Assembly (NCBI GenBank): GCA_021234155.1
Contig: JAJEKV010000033.1
Span: 7,432,635 to 7,496,634 of the forward strand
Length of the DNA: 64,000 nt
Reading direction: 5' to 3'
Source of the DNA: Isoetes taiwanensis
Lineage: Eukaryota; Streptophyta; Lycopodiopsida; Isoetales; Isoetaceae
The notes beneath the pieces were generated by a model. That model did no database searches and was not told where the DNA came from. It worked only from the letters and a program-made list of their open reading frames with translations. Position 1 is the stretch's first letter; each line of letters starts with the position of its first letter. Positions 24,212 through 33,384 of this stretch are shown piece by piece. A program made the position numbers and the translations under genes.

Positions 24212-24405
24212 TATAATGACAGGGGTTTTTTTTGTGTTTTTGTATGCTTTTCACAAAGGTTTTTCTAAGATTTCATGGCGTATTTGAATAGATATACTAA
24301 TGCGTACATCTAGAGTGCACCATTTCTTAGTCGTTGATTTAGCCTTTTTTTTTCAATGGTCCAATATCCAAGGGCTCACAACAAAAGCCCTCTTTTTATT
24401 TTAGT
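24212..24405 (+). repeat. Dispersed 195-bp repeat, family 2
   Basis: The segment from ATGTAGTATAATGACAGGGG to CCCTCTTTTTATTTTAG occurs in reverse at 30530-30727, in part at about 27740-27962, and more weakly at 46003-46180. It contains ACTAATGCGTACATCTAGAG. It lacks obvious coding capacity or terminal inverted repeats; I take it for a non-autonomous mobile element. Confidence 0.75.
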
Positions 24406-24480
24406 TGCCATTTTCAGAGTTTTGCATGCAAGCATCGTGCCGTCATGTTTTAGGGTTATTTTAGGGTTAGGAAGAAAGAA

Positions 24481-24685
24481 GGCAAGAATCGAAAGCAATA
24501 CAACCCTGCAGGGTTTTTACACGGTGGAGCTCCTTGGCAGTGCAGGCCTTTTGAAGGAGGCAGAGGAATTACTTCTGAATGTGAAAGCTAAGGAGTCAAA
24601 GAATTTACTTCAGAATGTTAAAACTGATGCTGCTATGTGGACATCTTTGCTTGCAGTGTGCAGGAGATACAGCAACATCCTCTGA
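24481..24685 (+). pseudogene. Pentatricopeptide repeat (PPR) protein fragment
   Basis: The frame reads VELLGSAGLLKEAEELLLN, then KTDAAMWTSLLAVCRRYSNI before a stop. This matches the last PPR and E-motif region of plant PLS-type PPR proteins (pattern DLLGRAG-LxEAExL ... WxSLLxACRxxxN). Only about 60 residues are present, with no upstream repeats, so it is a captured or decayed fragment. Intact family members bind organellar RNA. Confidence 0.7.
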
Positions 24686-24907
24686 TTCACACGGGGGTTT
24701 TAGGGGGGAAGTAAAGCCGGGGTAGGTTCTTTTATTTCCAATGGAGCAGTAAGTGGGTCAAAACATTCTTTTACATCTGGTGTGAGGATCAAAAGTTCTT
24801 GTTGCAATTCTTGTAGACCATCTGGAACTAACAGTCCGGTTTGTAGTGGAGGCAGAGCTCCACAAGGAATTAGGGTGTATGATGATGTTTTGGGAGGCCC
24901 TCCCAGG

Positions 24908-24938
24908 TACTGCAATCTGCAATCTGCAATCTGCAATG
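24908..24938. repeat. Short CTGCAAT tandem repeat
   Basis: Four near-exact copies of TGCAATC in a row, with another copy near 24950. It is too short to say more. Confidence 0.8.
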
Positions 24939-25093
24939 TATGATGGTGGTCAGCAATCTGCAGGATCACTTCATGATGATGTTTTTCGAACCCCAATCGT
25001 CAAAACGTCCTCCAGACCTTCAGAGCTAACTTACCTGTTTTTTATCCACCATCTGATGATACTGAGGTTTTTGGTGGACCACCAGGGGGTAAG

Positions 25094-25741
25094 TTGAGAA
25101 AATACACAACTGCAGTTGCCTGTGAGGATGCAGGTAAAACAATGATTCTTCGAGATTTCTTACGATGTTCTGGGAAGTCATCGAGAAAAACTGCTTCAGA
25201 GTCACCTAGTCCAGGCCAGTCTGTCAAATCAAAGTCTCCTGATTTGTCCCAGCATGGATTGGCTGATTTTGGAAGTATGTCTATTGTACTTTTGTTTAAG
25301 TTGTATGACTTGAAACTCCTAATTGCAATAGTAGGAATAGGTCAAAATGGCATTCGAAAAATTTCTCCTGATATTATTGTAATGCGATGTGACAGGAAAG
25401 ACCAGTTTATTCCTAACACCATTTCATGTTCAGCCTCGTCTGCTTCATCATTTTCTATGAGTACTGTGCAAGGAGCAATGCATCTTAGAGGTACGTCACA
25501 TGTACATTCATCGTCAAAAACTATTGATGCCTTCAATGTACAAAACCAAGCTGCTAGTCAATACCTTGCTTCCAGCAGTAACGATTCTCCTGAGAGGATG
25601 TCGCCAAATGACTTTTACACACCAGAAGTAGCTAATAGGGTTGAAATGGGTGACACTAGGGCTGATGTTTTGGACACTGGAAAGTTTTTGCAAATGTGCT
25701 GCTCAAAATACGTTAATGCTAAAGTATTCTTTGTATGCTAA
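25094..25741 (+). CDS. Unassigned serine-rich ORF
   Basis: This plus-strand frame of about 215 codons is open longer than expected in AT-rich sequence. It begins RKYTTAVACEDAGKTMILRD, is rich in Ser/Pro through KTASESPSPGQSVKSK, and includes SNDSPERMSPNDFYTPEVAN before stopping at 25741. An internal stretch near 25270-25370 (SIVLLFKLYDLKLLIAIVGI) looks intronic: it starts after GGAAGTATG and is hydrophobic and AT-rich. I do not recognise the family. A plus-strand gene with exons around 25050-25260 and 25390-25700 is possible. Confidence 0.35.
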   Translation: MRKYTTAVACEDAGKTMILRDFLRCSGKSSRKTASESPSPGQSVKSKSPDLSQHGLADFGSMSIVLLFKLYDLKLLIAIVGIGQNGIRKISPDIIVMRCDRKDQFIPNTISCSASSASSFSMSTVQGAMHLRGTSHVHSSSKTIDAFNVQNQAASQYLASSSNDSPERMSPNDFYTPEVANRVEMGDTRADVLDTGKFLQMCCSKYVNAKVFFVC

Positions 25742-26408
25742 AGTATTCTGGCAAATCGAAGTGGTCTAAATTGCTTAAAAATGGAAGTAAGTAGACGGGA
25801 TTTTCAGTCTGTGGCCTTCTAATTTTTTCTAATTTTTGAAGGCTGCATATCCATGTTGGACATGAACATCAAGTGGTGGGCAGGCTTTTTTTGAACTGCT
25901 CTACTTATAGTTATTTTAATTTTCTTATCATCTACAACTAGGAATTGTGGAGAGTTTAAATGCTGAAATATTCAGATGGTTTAGTTCACATCACACCAAT
26001 ATTTAACAATCTTGATTTGGTGAGATAGAATATGTTTTGGCCAAACATAGGAAAGTATCACGTCCAGTATGTGGAAAAATGTAGATTTTTGGTTCAAAAG
26101 ATTGTGAAGTACTAAGTTTCAAGACTTAACACCCTTCCATTTATTATTATGAAATATAAATGCTCTAAAGAAAAGTTCAAGCATCTTTTCATGTTGGTCT
26201 CTTTTATAGCACCCCAATCATTTGTGTTACATGGTATTATATCATCACACTTAATATTACCATTAAGAAAACCCATTACCATATCCATTACCATTTTCTA
26301 TTATGATTCATATGCACTAAGGAATCTCCATGCACAGATATTATACGCACAATATTACATGCACTAAGGAAACCCATGCACAATATTACATGCACCCCTA
26401 CACCATCC
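25742..26408. other. AT-rich intergenic sequence
   Basis: I see no gene. Near 26310-26400 short direct repeats of CACTAAGGAA and CATGCACAATATTACATGCA occur. Confidence 0.5.
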
Positions 26409-27062
26409 TTAAGGCCCCAAAGGGGCCAAAATTTTTTTTAGTTAACACAAACCATTAACACACAACTACCATTAATATTATTAACACAAACCATCGCATT
26501 TGACACATTTAAATTAAAATCCCCCTTAAACCCCCTTTGGTTTGGGTGCATATTCACACGGGGGGTTACGTAGGGCAGCGAGAGCTGTCGGATGGGCATA
26601 TTTACCCTTTATTCCAAGATCTGGACCGTACATAGCGATCCTCGTTTGTGGGGTATGCATGTACAAGTTTCTGTATACTGTATATTAAAGTTTGCAAAAT
26701 ACTATAAGATTTGAGAGAATATACTTAATGGTGTTAATTTTGTACATGTATTGTTAATGGTGTTGATTTTGTACGTGCAAAATACAATTATGAGGGCTCT
26801 CGCTGCCCTACGTCACCCCCCGTGTGAATATGCACCCAAACCAAAGGGGGTTTAAGGGGGATTTTAATTTAAATGTGTTGGACCCAATGGTTATGTTAAC
26901 TAATGTCAATGGTAGTTATGTGTTGGTTGTTAATGTCAATGGTTGTTATGTGTTAGTTGTTATGTGTTGGTTGTTATGTGTTGGGGGATTTATTTCTTAT
27001 ATGTTGGATGTTAATGGTTTGTGTTGCAAAAAAAAATTTCTGGCCCTTCGGGGCCTTAGGGA
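26409..27062. mobile_element. Foldback element with long inverted arms (copy 1)
   Basis: The left end TTAAGGCCCCAAAGGGGCC and A/T-run is mirrored at the right end by TTTCTGGCCCTTCGGGGCCTTAGG. Inside, AACACAAACCATTAACA and CCCTTTGGTTTGGGTGCATA on the left recur inverted on the right (TATGCACCCAAACCAAAGGG and TGTTAATGGTTTGTGTT). Arms are about 200 bp; the right arm is longer owing to extra GTTATGTGTTGGTT units. The middle resembles the internal segment of other copies. No coding capacity; non-autonomous. Confidence 0.85.
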
Positions 27063-27700
27063 CGTCCCCCTCTTCCCCGGTGTGACAAAAATTTTAGAAT
27101 TCAAACCAGAAAAAAACTAGAATTCATTTGAGGCTTTCAGCACCTGTAGCTTTTGAATTTCATCAAAATAAAACAAATAGAACATAAGTAAAAGTTACCA
27201 TAAAGATAGAGCAGATTGATCCCATTATTCTGAAAGTCATAAAGTTTGAAACACCCATACACAAACATTTTTCAACTGGAATTTAACAGCAGCCTTTGGC
27301 CTCCATGGATTCTTGTGGTGAGAAACCAAAGTGGAAAACTTTTCTGCTTGTTAGCACAAGGATCTAGAAGCCTTGAAATTTGCTTAATAACTGCCTCAAA
27401 ATCTAAAAATGCATGGTAGTTTTTTGCAAGCTTCATTCGGAATGAGCCATAAAACAATATCCAATAGCGCAATCCTGTATTAATCAGCTGGTAGGATGTG
27501 AAAGCCTACCAAACCAGGCCAAAAAATTGTTGTTTTAGCATAGATAACTTAACTAAACATATCCATATCATACACTATCAAAAAGATCTTGGAGAGAGCT
27601 TTCCAACGCAATAAAAATCATCTCAAACAGAGGTCTGGATCAAAAGTTATGATAAGAAATGAGTTGCCGGCAGGGAAACTGCACTACATGCGCCCTTCAA
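27063..27700. other. Intergenic sequence
   Basis: I see no gene and no clear repeat. There is a weak minus-strand open frame at 27272-27472 with no recognisable similarity. Confidence 0.5.
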
Positions 27701-27714
27701 GCCCTTCATGTGCC

Positions 27715-27836
27715 CATTATGCACCACACACACAAAAAAAGGGCTTTTGTTGTGAGCCATTGGTTGTTGACCATTATGCACCACACGCACAAAAAAAGGG
27801 CTTTTGTTGTGAGCCATTGGTTGTTGACCATTGGAA
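27715..27836. repeat. Tandem duplication of a 58-bp unit
   Basis: CATTATGCACCACACACAC, an A-run, then GGGCTTTTGTTGTGAGCCAT and TGGTTGTTGAC occur twice in succession (27715-27772 and 27773-27830) with one base difference. The unit is the end of the family-2 repeat and continues into it. Confidence 0.85.
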
Positions 27837-28345
27837 AAAAAAGGCTAAAATCAATGGCTCAGAAATGGTGCACTCTAGATGTACGCATTAGTACATCCAT
27901 TTGAATACATCACGAAACCATAGGAAAACCTTAGTGAAAAGCGTACAAAAACACAAAGAAAACCCCCTGTTATTATGCAACGAGAGCAACGAGAGCTGTT
28001 GGATAGGCATATTCACCCCTTATTCCTTAATCTACACCGTATGTAAAGTTCCTCGTTTGTGGGGTATGCAAATAAAAAATTTGTTATACTGTATAATAAC
28101 ATTTGTAAAATACCATAAGATTTCAAGCAAAATACTATATGGTGTTGATTTTGTACGTGCAAAATATAATTATAAGGGCTCTCGCTGCCCTACGTCACCC
28201 CCCGTGTGAATATGCACCCAAACCAAAGGGGGTTTAAGGGGGATTTTAACAAAAATATGTTGGACCCAATGGTTGGTTAATTAATGTTAATGGTTGTTAT
28301 GTGTTGGTTGTGATACTAAAAAATTTTTTGGGCCCTTCGGGCCCT
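27740..28345. repeat. Family-2 repeat joined to half of a foldback element
   Basis: 27740-27962 matches 30530-30727 (same orientation) and, inverted, 24212-24405, including GTGCACTCTAGATGTACGCA. It runs directly into the foldback internal segment at 27975 (CGAGAGCTGTTGGATAGGCA) and one arm (28190-28345, ending ATTTTTTGGGCCCTTCGGGCC). The same two families are also joined near 24212, in the other order. Confidence 0.75.
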
Positions 28346-28689
28346 AAAAAAAGCATAATATGAAACCTGAGAAACTATAATGTTGATATGAAACCTGAGA
28401 AACTATAATGTTATAGCATACTGTAATTTAATTACATACGCTTCACCACAGCATTTAACTGCTAAATGGTATAGATATATAATTTGATTCTTCACCACAG
28501 CATTGTATCCTGTATATGAATGGCATAAAAGCATAATTTGTCTCTTCATCACAATGTTATGAAGAGCAACTGCAATCTTTAAAATAGTTCAGCACGTAAT
28601 TCATGTGCATGAAATTCCTGGATGGAGCGATGGCTTATAGCCGGATGCAGTTTAAAAATCCATCATGATATGAGTTGAATATAGTGCTA

Positions 28690-29815
28690 CATAAGATAAT
28701 AGGCATAATCTGCAAGTTTCCTAATAGATCAAACCCAGTTGCCTTCACCCATTTTGACATGCTGTTAATGAATTCACATTTTTTTGAATCAATCCATCAT
28801 TCGAAATATCAAAGTCTCTTAACCGGACTTGGAGTTCATCTTCTTCAAGTATATTTGTGTGGGTACATATTCCCGGACTTCGGCCTGGCGATTTCAGCTC
28901 ACTTTTGGAAAGGGTCCGTTTTTGTCTATGTCAAAGGCTTCAAAGATTACGTATGAAGCAAGGGATGCATGAGAAGTCTAGACTTGAGACAACAAGAATG
29001 ATCCGTTTTTCTTATCTTTGCATTGGTGCAGATAAACAAGCACTTACTTTGAAAAAACGGCTGTATTAGGAGTTCTTCTATCTGCTAGTAGCAGACTGCC
29101 CAATTTTTCATGGGAATACTCTGAAACTCTGTGCAGAATGTGAGTCCTCCTAAGGTGTTCTTTGGCAAAGTATATTCTCCTTTCTTGAATCCAAGGTGAG
29201 AATACCTGACATAGAAGATGATCAAACAACTATGCAAGACCACAACCTGACTGATTTATAGCTGAAAAGACAGTGCCTATAATCCAGACTCTACGAAAGT
29301 GTAATTTTCAGCGACTTCATGCAAAACACTACGAAGATGAATAAGGTAAAGAGAGAAGCGGCTACTTGAAGAAATGAAAATCAAGGTTGATGGAGCACCT
29401 GGTAAGAGCAGTAAACCAAGAGTCCAATGAATGCCAAAGCACAGCTTATAATATCAAATATGTGTCCCAATTGACTCTTATGAAATGTGTGTGGAATCTG
29501 AGCGAATAAGTAGGGTATAACAGTGACAATCATAATCCAAGCTGCCACTCTTGTTTGCGGATCTGTCAAAACTCCAGTACCTGGATAGTTGGTTACGTTA
29601 GTGTCTGCCTGCAAAATTAGCTCAGAGAGAATTCTTACTAAAAATGTCAAATTTCCTTGTCAATGTGCAATCCTTTGCTTTGCCATCTTGAAGGCCACAA
29701 CGGCCAACAAGCAGAGAGCTACCCCAGAGAAGAGTAAGCAACATAACAGTTGATCCAGCAAGTAGACCCATTCCCACCAGAACTTCGGCCTGTGCACTCA
29801 CTGCCATCCCAGATA
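28690..29815 (-). pseudogene. Na+/Ca2+ exchanger-like protein NCL (EF-hand type), decayed
   Basis: Four blocks on the minus strand match the C-terminal half of plant NCL. Block 1 (29815-29645): AQAEVLVGMGLLAGSTVMLL and LLWGSSLLVGRCGLQDG. Block 2 (29608-29399): TGVLTDPQTRVAAWIMIVTV, then FIGLLVYCSYQ with donor CAG/GTGCTC. Block 3 (about 29202-29055): VFSPWIQERRIYFAKEH, with acceptor TATGTCAG and donor AAA/GTAAGT. Block 4 (about 28990-28690): EF-hand FDIDKNGPF, then RLRDFDISNDGLIQKN and SMSKWVKATGFDLLGN. In the family, alpha-repeat membrane helices exchange cations and central EF hands sense Ca2+. Frame breaks lie between blocks 1 and 2 and after DIDKNGPFPK. The N-terminal half is not visible. 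Confidence 0.75.
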
Positions 29816-29818
29816 CTG

Positions 29819-29849
29819 CATGCCATGCCATGCCATGCCATGCCATGCC
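29819..29849. repeat. ATGCC pentanucleotide microsatellite
   Basis: Six copies of CATGC/ATGCC lie exactly at the splice-acceptor side of NCL block 1; the apparent acceptor GCATGCAG is its last unit. Repeat-length change here could move the junction. A GTTGC-rich tract follows near 29874-29922. Confidence 0.8.
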
Positions 29850-30139
29850 ATTCAATTCAAGATCAGACACTTGCGTTGCTGTTCTGTTGCGTTGCGTTGT
29901 TGTTCTGCCGTTGCATCTGCGGCATACTTTACAATGCAGACTATGATTTTGGAAGCCCAGGCAGGGGATTGCTCCATTTCCTTGCTTATATTTCCTTTCT
30001 TTTTTCAACAAATTTTTAAGAAGAAGCTAATTAATACATTCGGAAGAGACGGGAGAAGGCAGATCGAGTTAACCCCAATGACCTGGCTCTTATCAGCAGA
30101 AATACACCTGAAATTGAAAATAGAAAGGGGGAACTGACC

Positions 30140-30330
30140 TACCCCTTGGATCGAACTGCTTCTACCCCTTGGATCGAACAAGGTCGGAAATCATGTAGCC
30201 CGTCCACAAGTTACTGTAGCGTTCAGAAGTTACTGTAGCAGAGGTCGGGGTCCGAAGGTGCATGTCCTCAACTGCCCTTATATACAGGCCCGACCTTTAC
30301 CAAGAGCACGAGCATCTAAAACAAACATCC
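30140..30330 (+). promoter_or_regulatory. Promoter-like segment with direct repeats and TATA-like motif
   Basis: TACCCCTTGGATCGAAC is repeated at about 30140 and 30163, and AGTTACTGTAGC at about 30210 and 30228. CTTATATACAGGCCCGACC near 30278 is a good plant TATA context. No gene is seen downstream before the family-2 repeat at 30530. It may be a promoter left by a lost element (for example part of an LTR) or the 5' region of a missing gene. Confidence 0.3.
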
Positions 30331-30529
30331 CGAAATCTCTTTCTGCTACTACCTGCACAAACTGGCTGTTGAAACTGGCTTTGATTTCATACACCCACCA
30401 GACCCAACCTCTCGTCTGACTAAGGAGTTCATCCTTTGCCTTCACCTGCCGATCCCTGCAAAAAGAAAATAGAATCGAAGAAGGAATAAAACCCTAAAAT
30501 GGTTTTTTCGATGCTTGCATGTTCAGGCC

Positions 30530-30727
30530 CCTAAAATAAAAAGAGGGCTTTTGTTGTGAGCCCTTGGATGTTGGACCATTGAAAAAAAAATAGCTAAATC
30601 AACGACTAAGAAATGGTGCACTCTAGATGTACGCATTAGTACATCGATTCGAATACGCCATGAAATCTTAGGAAAACCTTTGTGAAAAGTGTACAAAAAC
30701 ACAAAAAAAACCCCCTGTCATTATGCT
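30530..30727 (-). repeat. Dispersed 195-bp repeat, family 2 (second clear copy)
   Basis: Inverted copy of 24212-24405, from CTAAAATAAAAAGAGGGC to CCCCCTGTCATTATGCTACA. Similarity drops sharply at both ends, which defines the unit length. Confidence 0.8.
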
Positions 30728-31721
30728 ACATATTGAACAATGTAGCTGTTGAAAGTATTTATTGGGCTCGGCTAGGGCCAGGCCAAGCAGGCACTTCTGC
30801 AAACAAAAACGGTGCCTTATTTCGCATGCGAAACAGAGTAGAATCAAGCTCTGCTATGGCATCGCCCCAAATAACCTATTTGAGACTTATAACTTGCTTC
30901 TTAACAAGTTTCATTCAGAGGTAGAGCACGAAACAGGGGAAAAGGCTGTGCAAGGATATTGGGTCACTGTATTCTTCTAGCCGCCATAGCCGTCATAAAT
31001 GCACGATAAGTGCATATAACAAATTTTGTTTCTTCCCCTAAAATTTTAAAATTTTGTTTGCACATACGTTTCAGCACAAGGAAACAAATTCCTTCAAACA
31101 AATATTTATCAAACAGAAAATGACACTGAATATATTAGAAATACATGCCTACACCCACCAACAAATTTGTTGGCGTGTCGTAGTGGTTGGGAATATGATT
31201 CCCCTATTGTATTGTATGCAGAACCGTAGTTTTTGCTGGGTTTGAGCTGCTTGTTGGGTGTGGATGCACAATTTTATTTGAGGCTAGGATAAGGGGTTCT
31301 TAATGCAATGGTTCGAGAAAGGAAATACTATTTCAAAAGTGGGAACGTTTGGCACAGGGACACATGGCATGGCATGCCGAAAATAACGGTCATTATCTCT
31401 ACCTGTGCTGGAGCACAGGTCGCGGCATGGATCGCATAGGACATTCCCTGTTGTTTTCTTCTGTTTCTCTTTAGTTGATTGTCCTTGGATCACATGCTCG
31501 TTTCCTTGCTTTGAGGCCGAAAAATAGGGATGGGCTTCAGCGGCGACATCGGCTTGGTAGACAGCTTATGAAGGCTAGATTTTAGGGTAGTTGAACACAT
31601 CCGGGAGAATCACAGGTTAAGAATAGGGATTGGCAGAAGGTAATGCAACAAAAGCCCCAATCTGGCGATAAGTCATTGAAGAGTTTCTTGCGCAAAGTAA
31701 CCATGTGTCTGGCTATGGCGA

Positions 31722-32074
31722 CACTGCTGGCCCTCTTTTTTTTTTTTTTGAAGAACTGTGTCATCAATATATTAAAAGAATGGTAATGTTACAAAGAAAG
31801 TGAGGAGGAAGGAGAACTGCCCCAAAGAGACAGCGATACCTCGACACTCCACAACAAACACAGAAAAACTGCAACTCTACTGCTGTACAAACCGACCATC
31901 ACCATCTACAACACCTAAGAAGTCCCGCCAAATGGCAAACTTCTGCTCTACTAATCCCGGGAACACTAGAAAGCTTTGAAATAGCTTGTACCTGAGTCAA
32001 GGAATCAGAGAGGCTGCAGGCTGCTGAATCCCCTGAAAGATCCACAACCGCCGCCACTGCTGGCCCTCTTTTTG
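31722..32074 (-). mobile_element. Severely 5'-truncated L1-type LINE with 19-bp target duplication
   Basis: Target duplication CACTGCTGGCCCTCTTTTT is at 31722-31740 and 32055-32073. Between them a minus-strand insert of about 315 bp has a poly(A) tail (T-run from about 31741, then GAAG). Its element-strand frame ends FAIWRDFLGVVDGDGRFVQQ before a stop, matching LQIVDHDGRFIS of LINE C and HIVDSLGRFVA of LINE A. The long perfect duplication suggests a fairly recent insertion. Confidence 0.92.
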
Positions 32075-32176
32075 CCTTTGCAACTTCCTGCAGATATGAG
32101 ATTCGAAGTCCTAAAGCGAAGTTTTTTGTTGATTTCTTAATTTTGTAGATTTATTCATTCTTCTTTGTGACTTCTG

Positions 32177-32216
32177 GTGAGGCCGAATTGGCCTGGAGGT
32201 TCGAATCCTCCAAACC
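32177..32216 (+). other. tRNA T-arm-like sequence (possible SINE or tRNA remnant)
   Basis: GGAGGTTCGAATCCTCC forms a perfect 5-bp stem with a TTCGAAT loop, as in the T arm / B box of tRNA genes. Just upstream, GGCCGAATTGGCC vaguely recalls an A box but is too close, and no acceptor stem or anticodon arm can be folded. It is not a functional tRNA. Confidence 0.25.
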
Positions 32217-33384
32217 ATGCTTTGTTGTTCTCTGCTCTTTATGGTCTAAGAGATTAGGGGATTCCTGGCTCGGTGAGTTCAGATGCGCCATATAAAATCT
32301 GGCCTGCTTGGGCAAAGTCGATTTTGTTGCTTTGGTTGCTTCTGCCGGATTTGTGTTGGCGGCATCTCAAACCTCTGGGCCATAAATGTGTTGAGAATGA
32401 TATGATATAAATGTCGATCCGTTGGCCCTTGTTGGTTTAATTTGCACCATTGGAAGTGTCGTTGGGGTGAAAGACCAAAAAAATCCTAGGCCCTTCATCT
32501 AGCACAAGCGAGGGAATATTCTCCCTATCAATGGACGGCAATAAAAGATGTAAACATCCCATATATGCATGCCATAAAGGTAGAGAGGGCAAAGAAAAGT
32601 GCATATCTTTCCAGCACATATTTAAATCAGTAATAGTCTTGTTGACGGTTACAGGATTTGTTTTTGTAACAATTGAGGCATGTAGCGGACTTGGATCTAA
32701 CATGGAGGGGCCAATAATGCCCTCTCTACCTTTATGTAAGAAAATGGCATGATCTCATTGTTTCATGACAAGTAGATGGCTCGCCCCTAACCAGTCAGTT
32801 TGTCTGTTTCGTCACGACAGAGCTTGCTCATGTCCATTTATGTCCATTTTCTATTAGTACAATGTGAAGTATGTGATCCCATGTTGCCTCATGTAGACAA
32901 TAGAAAATGATGGCAATAATGATGGCGGTGATGAATCGATATTAAGTAAAAACTATGTATTGAACTGGGAATAATACATAACAACACGTTCTATTGAGCA
33001 ACTATAAATAAATAGTATTTTTACGTCATAGATAGAGCATCCAAGTTGGCGCTGATGCGGCCCTAATTCATCCACGTACATTTGTAAAAAGTCCTATTTT
33101 GGCGCTTATGGTGCTGGCTATGGCGTTGAATACCGTCTGTCTTGTCGACTGTTCTCTGAATGAATTCAGCAACAACGTTGGATTGGTCTTGAATGACAAA
33201 AAACAAAAATGGGTATCTTGCGAAGTACGTTTACTCTGCGAAATTTCCCTCGTTACTTCTGTGGGGCACAGTCTGAGTCAACGCTTTATTTTCTTTTATC
33301 ACCAACATAATAACTCATTTCTTCAGGTCTCTTCTTCATGTAATCATGCAACAAAATTGAGCAGAAGCAGCCACAGAAAATTGC
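32217..33384. other. Region upstream of the ABCB gene
   Basis: I see no gene. This holds the presumed promoter and 5' UTR of the ABCB gene. I cannot point to a specific TATA element or regulatory site. Confidence 0.5.

Noticed and set aside
24700-25741. Formin or other actin regulator suggested by GGPP and DDT/DFYTPE-like residues
   Set aside because: Only scattered low-complexity resemblance; no FH2 domain or membrane segment visible.
29608-29640. A 30-nt intron between NCL blocks 1 and 2 (GTAAGA..TTTTGCAG)
   Set aside because: Too short for a plant intron, and removing it leaves the next block out of frame; a frame-breaking indel is more likely.
32177-32216. A tRNA gene
   Set aside because: Only a T-arm-like hairpin is present; no acceptor stem, anticodon arm or D arm at correct spacing.
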